From: Pedobacter cryoconitis
GTDB taxonomy: Bacteria; Bacteroidota; Bacteroidia; Sphingobacteriales; Sphingobacteriaceae
Direction of reading: 5' to 3'
Assembly: GCF_003259615.1 (NCBI RefSeq)
Contig: NZ_QLLR01000028.1
Span: 20,604-84,603, forward strand
DNA: 64,000 nucleotides
A program made the translations under genes and the position numbers. The stretch's first letter is position 1; every line of letters starts with the position of its first letter. Under the pieces are notes generated by a model that was not told where the DNA came from, made no database searches, and was given only the letters and a program-made list of their open reading frames with translations. Shown in pieces: positions 61,933 to 64,000 of the stretch.

Positions 61933-62301
61933 TTATCGTGGGATAGTCACTGTGATCCTGCCGTCTTTAACGCCGCCAAAAAAATTGCTGGAGCGCCTAT
62001 CCAGTTTCTGACCTTTAAATTTAATGGTGATGTCGCAATCGCAGAACATAGTATAAGTGATGTCAATTATATCTCCGGGAAAAACGTCCTGGGTTTCGTA
62101 GTCACCAGTTCTTCTTTCGCGGACACTCAATATGTTTCTTCCTGTTCTGTTATTAAAAACATCAATAACATAAGGATCTCTGGAATAATAAGGGTCATTG
62201 TTGTTGATCTCTACTTTTAATTTATTGGAATTCAGGTCATCTTTTTTGCATCCGGCCAGAAATAATAGCAGGATGGCTGAAATTGTAATCAGGTATTTCA
62301 T
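61933..62301 (-). CDS. Small lipoprotein of unknown function
   Basis: A 122-residue lipoprotein with a type II signal (lipobox FLAGC, Cys near 18) and a charged linker KKDD. The mature part is beta-rich ('YVIDVFNNRTGRNILSVRERR', 'VFPGDIIDITYTMFCDCDITI') with a small Ig-like look. No family recognised. It lies between the glp operon and tRNA-Arg; it has no close partner gene. Confidence 0.7.
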   Translation of the reverse strand: MKYLITISAILLLFLAGCKKDDLNSNKLKVEINNNDPYYSRDPYVIDVFNNRTGRNILSVRERRTGDYETQDVFPGDIIDITYTMFCDCDITIKFKGQKLDRRSSNFFGGVKDGRITVTIPR

Positions 62302-62321
62302 GGGTGTGTCAATTGTGTTTA

Positions 62322-62417
62322 ATGTATTTTGATTACATTAAAGACGATAAATCTGTGGATACCCCTATCAAGGTTTATGAGATTCCTGCTGATCAGCAAA
62401 AAAGCAAAAACGGCTAA
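62322..62417 (+). CDS. Candidate 31-residue small protein
   Basis: ATG at 62322 opens a 31-codon frame ending TAA at 62415-62417. The peptide reads like real protein sequence ('YFDYIKDDKSVDTPIKVYEI', then a Gln/Lys-rich end) but there is no promoter, and its end overlaps the arm of the tRNA-Arg terminator. It could be a remnant of a lost gene's 3' end or chance. Confidence 0.3.
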   Translation: MYFDYIKDDKSVDTPIKVYEIPADQQKSKNG

Positions 62418-62444
62418 TCTCGTTATCACAAGATCAGCCGTTTT
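62407..62444 (-). terminator. Terminator of tRNA-Arg
   Basis: AAAACGGCT (62407-62415) pairs with AGCCGTTTT (62436-62444), with inner ATCT/AGAT pairs. On the minus strand the structure lies directly downstream of the tRNA and is followed by a T-rich stretch (TTTTTGCTTTTTT, the first Ts shared with the arm). Confidence 0.75.
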
Positions 62445-62456
62445 ATTCTTTTTATG

Positions 62457-62528
62457 TGTCCCTGAAGGGATTCGAACCCCCATCGTTGGTACCGGAAACC
62501 AAAATTCTATCCATTGAACTACAAGGAC
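62457..62528 (-). tRNA. tRNA-Arg (CCG)
   Basis: A 72-base cloverleaf on the minus strand. The acceptor GTCCTTG pairs with CAGGGAC (one G-U), the anticodon stem TTGGT/ACCAA closes the loop TTCCGGT with anticodon CCG, and the T arm has GGTTCGAATCC. CCA is not encoded. It reads CGG. The IS21-type element begins about 210 bases upstream of it. Confidence 0.95.
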
Positions 62529-62535
62529 ATTTCGG

Positions 62536-62543
62536 CAAATATA
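62536..62543 (-). promoter_or_regulatory. -7 element of tRNA-Arg
   Basis: On the minus strand a perfect TATATTTG (62543 to 62536) ends 7 bases before the tRNA. No TTG at the usual -33 spacing was seen. The rest of 62544-62741 holds nothing recognisable. Confidence 0.55.
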
Positions 62544-62741
62544 TCAATTTGATTCATTTATTCTGAATTCTCCTGAAAAATAGATGCCCAATTTGTTTGA
62601 ATCGCATGAAATAAATTATAATCTATATCAAAAACAACATTTGAAATATCAATTTCTACATTTTCTGCCCGGCCCCCAAAATTAACTTTACATCAATAGC
62701 TTATTATTCATCCTAATAATTCAGAAATTGAAAGTAAAAAA

Positions 62742-63664
62742 TGTACTTGCTGGATATTCCGCTCCATAGTACGCCACCCATTCCGGAGTAAAGTCCACCA
62801 GTATTCCGCTGGAAAGGTTACCAATTATTCCGCTGCAAAGTCCACCACTTTGCTACCGGACTGATTTTGTTGAGGTCTGACATTCCGACACAAAGTACAC
62901 CACTTATTCCGCGCCAAAGTTCACCACTAAGCTGAGTTTAACCGCCAATTACTATAAGTTTGGTTTGTAACCAAAACCACTTGCAGTATGGCAAATAAGC
63001 TACTTAGTATGCAAAAGATAAGACAGATACTTTTATTTCTTGAACGCGGTATTTCCCAGCGGGCGATAGAAAAAGAAGTCAAGATTACCAGGAAAACAAT
63101 TGCCCTCTACTTGCAGAAATTCCTTCAAACAGGAATCGATTTTAAGGAACTACTAAAGCGTTCTGATGAGCAGCTGGAACAGATACTGGGCTTATTAAAG
63201 CCCGTTGTTCCGGAGGGTACTGACCCCCGTAAAGTTCATTTCAACAGCCTTATTGAGTATTTCAATAAGGAACTCAGCAGAATTGGCGTAACCCGTTTAT
63301 TACTTTGGGAAGAATATATTAAAGAATATCCGGCTGGCTTTCAATATTCCAGATTCTGTGAGCTTTTACAGGATCAAATGAAGGTTAATAATGCGGTGAT
63401 GCACTTCGTTCATTATCCGGCAAAGCTGCTGGAAGTGGACTTTGCGGGCGATATGCTGCACTACGTTGACCCTTCAACAGGCGAACTTATCGCTTGTCCG
63501 GTATATGTCGCTGTGCTTCCCTTTAGTGGATATGGCTATGTGGAGGCCTTACCTGATGCCAAACTTCCTCAGGTGGTCAAGGCGTTGAACCACACTCTTG
63601 ATTACTTTGGTGGTGTTCCCCTGGCTGTCAAATCAGACAACATGAGACAGTGGGTATCTAGAAG
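62742..63664 (+). mobile_element. IS21 family element, 5' part, interrupted
   Basis: An IS21-type left end with several short direct repeats (62756-62911) followed by istA, which is cut at 63664 by another insertion. The left tip is placed near 62742 (TGTACTTGCTGG) by the IS21 rule of TG ends; this is not proven. istB and the right end would lie beyond the second element, outside the window. Confidence 0.7.
62756..62911. repeat. IS21 terminal repeats (ATTCCG...AAAGT.CACCA)
   Basis: ATTCCG starts at 62756, 62780, 62803, 62827, 62882 and 62906, spaced 24, 23, 24, 55 and 24 bases. Most are followed by a degenerate AAAGTnCACCA. Such repeats are transposase-binding sites at IS21 ends. Confidence 0.8.
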
Positions 63665-63683
63665 TGGTCTTATACGGATATAG
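62988..63683 (+). pseudogene. istA: IS21 transposase IstA, truncated
   Basis: 231 residues of a protein that normally has about 500. The N-terminal HTH ('ILLFLERGISQRAIEKEVKITRKTIALYLQKFL') and the start of the DDE core ('AKLLEVDFAGDMLHYVDP', with the first catalytic Asp) are intact, as is 'PLAVKSDNMRQWVSRS' near the end, which carries the second catalytic Asp of the family. The last five codons (GLIRI) and the stop come from an inserted element starting at about 63665. The C-terminal part including the last catalytic Glu is missing, so the fragment is non-functional. Confidence 0.85.
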
Positions 63684-64000
63684 GTTTACAGTTTTGAGTT
63701 AATTGACTCAAATGAAAGCACTAGAAACGGAGCCAAAAACTTACTCCAAAACCTTTAGAGAAAAGCTAGTTATTATGGTAGTTTATCAGAATCTACCTGC
63801 CAAAGCTGTTGCAAAAATGCACCATTTACCCAGTGTCCATATGCTCACCAATTGGGTAAGTATTTATAAGAAAAAATTAGAAAAAGGAGCTGTATCTTTA
63901 TTACCTATGGATCCCAAAGTTAAAGATTCCAAAGCTCTTCAGGCTAGAATCAGGCAATTAGAGAAATCCTTGGATAAAGCGAATGTGCTTATCTATGGAC
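63665..64000 (+). mobile_element. IS3 family-like element, 5' part, inserted in istA
   Basis: Begins with TGGTCTTATACGG directly after the istA codons for VSRS; TG is the expected IS3-family tip. Its orfA starts 47 bases in. The right end is outside the window, so target duplication cannot be checked. Confidence 0.65.
63712..64000 (+). CDS. IS3-family transposase OrfA (HTH), partial
   Basis: ATG at 63712 opens a frame that runs off the window end (96 codons seen). 'KTYSKTFREKLVIMVVYQ', the HTH-like 'NLPAKAVAKMHHLPSVHMLTNWV' and a leucine-zipper-like helix ('QARIRQLEKSLDKANVLIYG') are the layout of IS3-type OrfA, which binds the ends and is made as an OrfAB fusion by -1 frameshift in most members. 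The zipper is where the shift usually follows, but that part is outside. Confidence 0.75.
   Translation, partial: MKALETEPKTYSKTFREKLVIMVVYQNLPAKAVAKMHHLPSVHMLTNWVSIYKKKLEKGAVSLLPMDPKVKDSKALQARIRQLEKSLDKANVLIYG

Noticed and set aside
62746..62920. Possible CRISPR-like array of 24-base repeats
   Set aside because: Copies are degenerate and directly precede istA, the expected pattern of IS21 terminal repeats; no spacers of constant length with exact repeats.

Overview
The window comes from a low-GC member of the Bacteroidota, most probably a Pedobacter-like Sphingobacteriaceae. The evidence is: many TAnnTTTG (-7) promoter elements and almost no Shine-Dalgarno sequences; Bacteroidota-typical genes (type IX secretion plug/DUF5103 protein, lipoprotein TamL, patatin-Omp85 fusion, DUF6266, M13 and S9 secreted peptidases, DUF1343/NamZ); and lipoprotein and Ala-Gln type signal peptides. 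The genus is inferred from overall protein character, not from a marker comparison.

Region 1 (1-8.5 kb) is the right end of a tailed prophage. It holds the tail tube protein, tail-assembly chaperones with a -1 slippery site, the tape measure, a large tail protein, a GH24 lysozyme and a holin. A divergent accessory block follows: an Abi-alpha (DUF4393)-like gene on the minus strand and three small unknown genes on the plus strand. The phage/host junction is probably in 8385-8628, where three helically phased AGGGGAT copies sit.

Region 2 (8.6-35.8 kb) is ordinary chromosome: a PLP-dependent desulfhydrase/deaminase, an RluD-type pseudouridine synthase, a class IV aminotransferase, fmt, topoisomerase IB, a DeoR regulator divergent from a 5'-deoxyribonucleotidase with clear paired operators, NamZ, an FtsX-type permease, two S9 peptidases, a DEAD-box-like protein with degenerate motifs, an Rpn-type nuclease, mazG, an AI-2E family transporter, an aldo/keto reductase, mnmD, an outer membrane protein, an M13 peptidase, a GNAT acetyltransferase and valS.

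Region 3 (35.8-38.3 kb) is a small AT-rich accessory patch bounded by two very long structured hairpins. It holds degenerate TATAGATGTCTTTAT repeats, an unknown membrane protein and a DUF6266 protein.

Region 4 (38.3-56 kb) is again housekeeping: an HsdR-N domain protein, holA, EVE, a cation/proton antiporter, thioesterases, alpha-amylase, the DUF5103 plug protein, ABC-F, pyrD, tRNA-Cys, a TrmH-family methylase, TamL, a patatin-Omp85 fusion and tspO.

Region 5 (55.9-61.7 kb) is a glycerol catabolism unit: a divergent GlpR-like repressor, then glpD-glpK-glpF and an outer membrane protein gene that may supply the outer membrane route. GlpF would import glycerol, GlpK phosphorylate it and GlpD oxidise the product.

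Region 6 (61.9-64 kb) has a small lipoprotein, tRNA-Arg(CCG), then an IS21-family element whose istA is interrupted by an IS3-family element running off the window.
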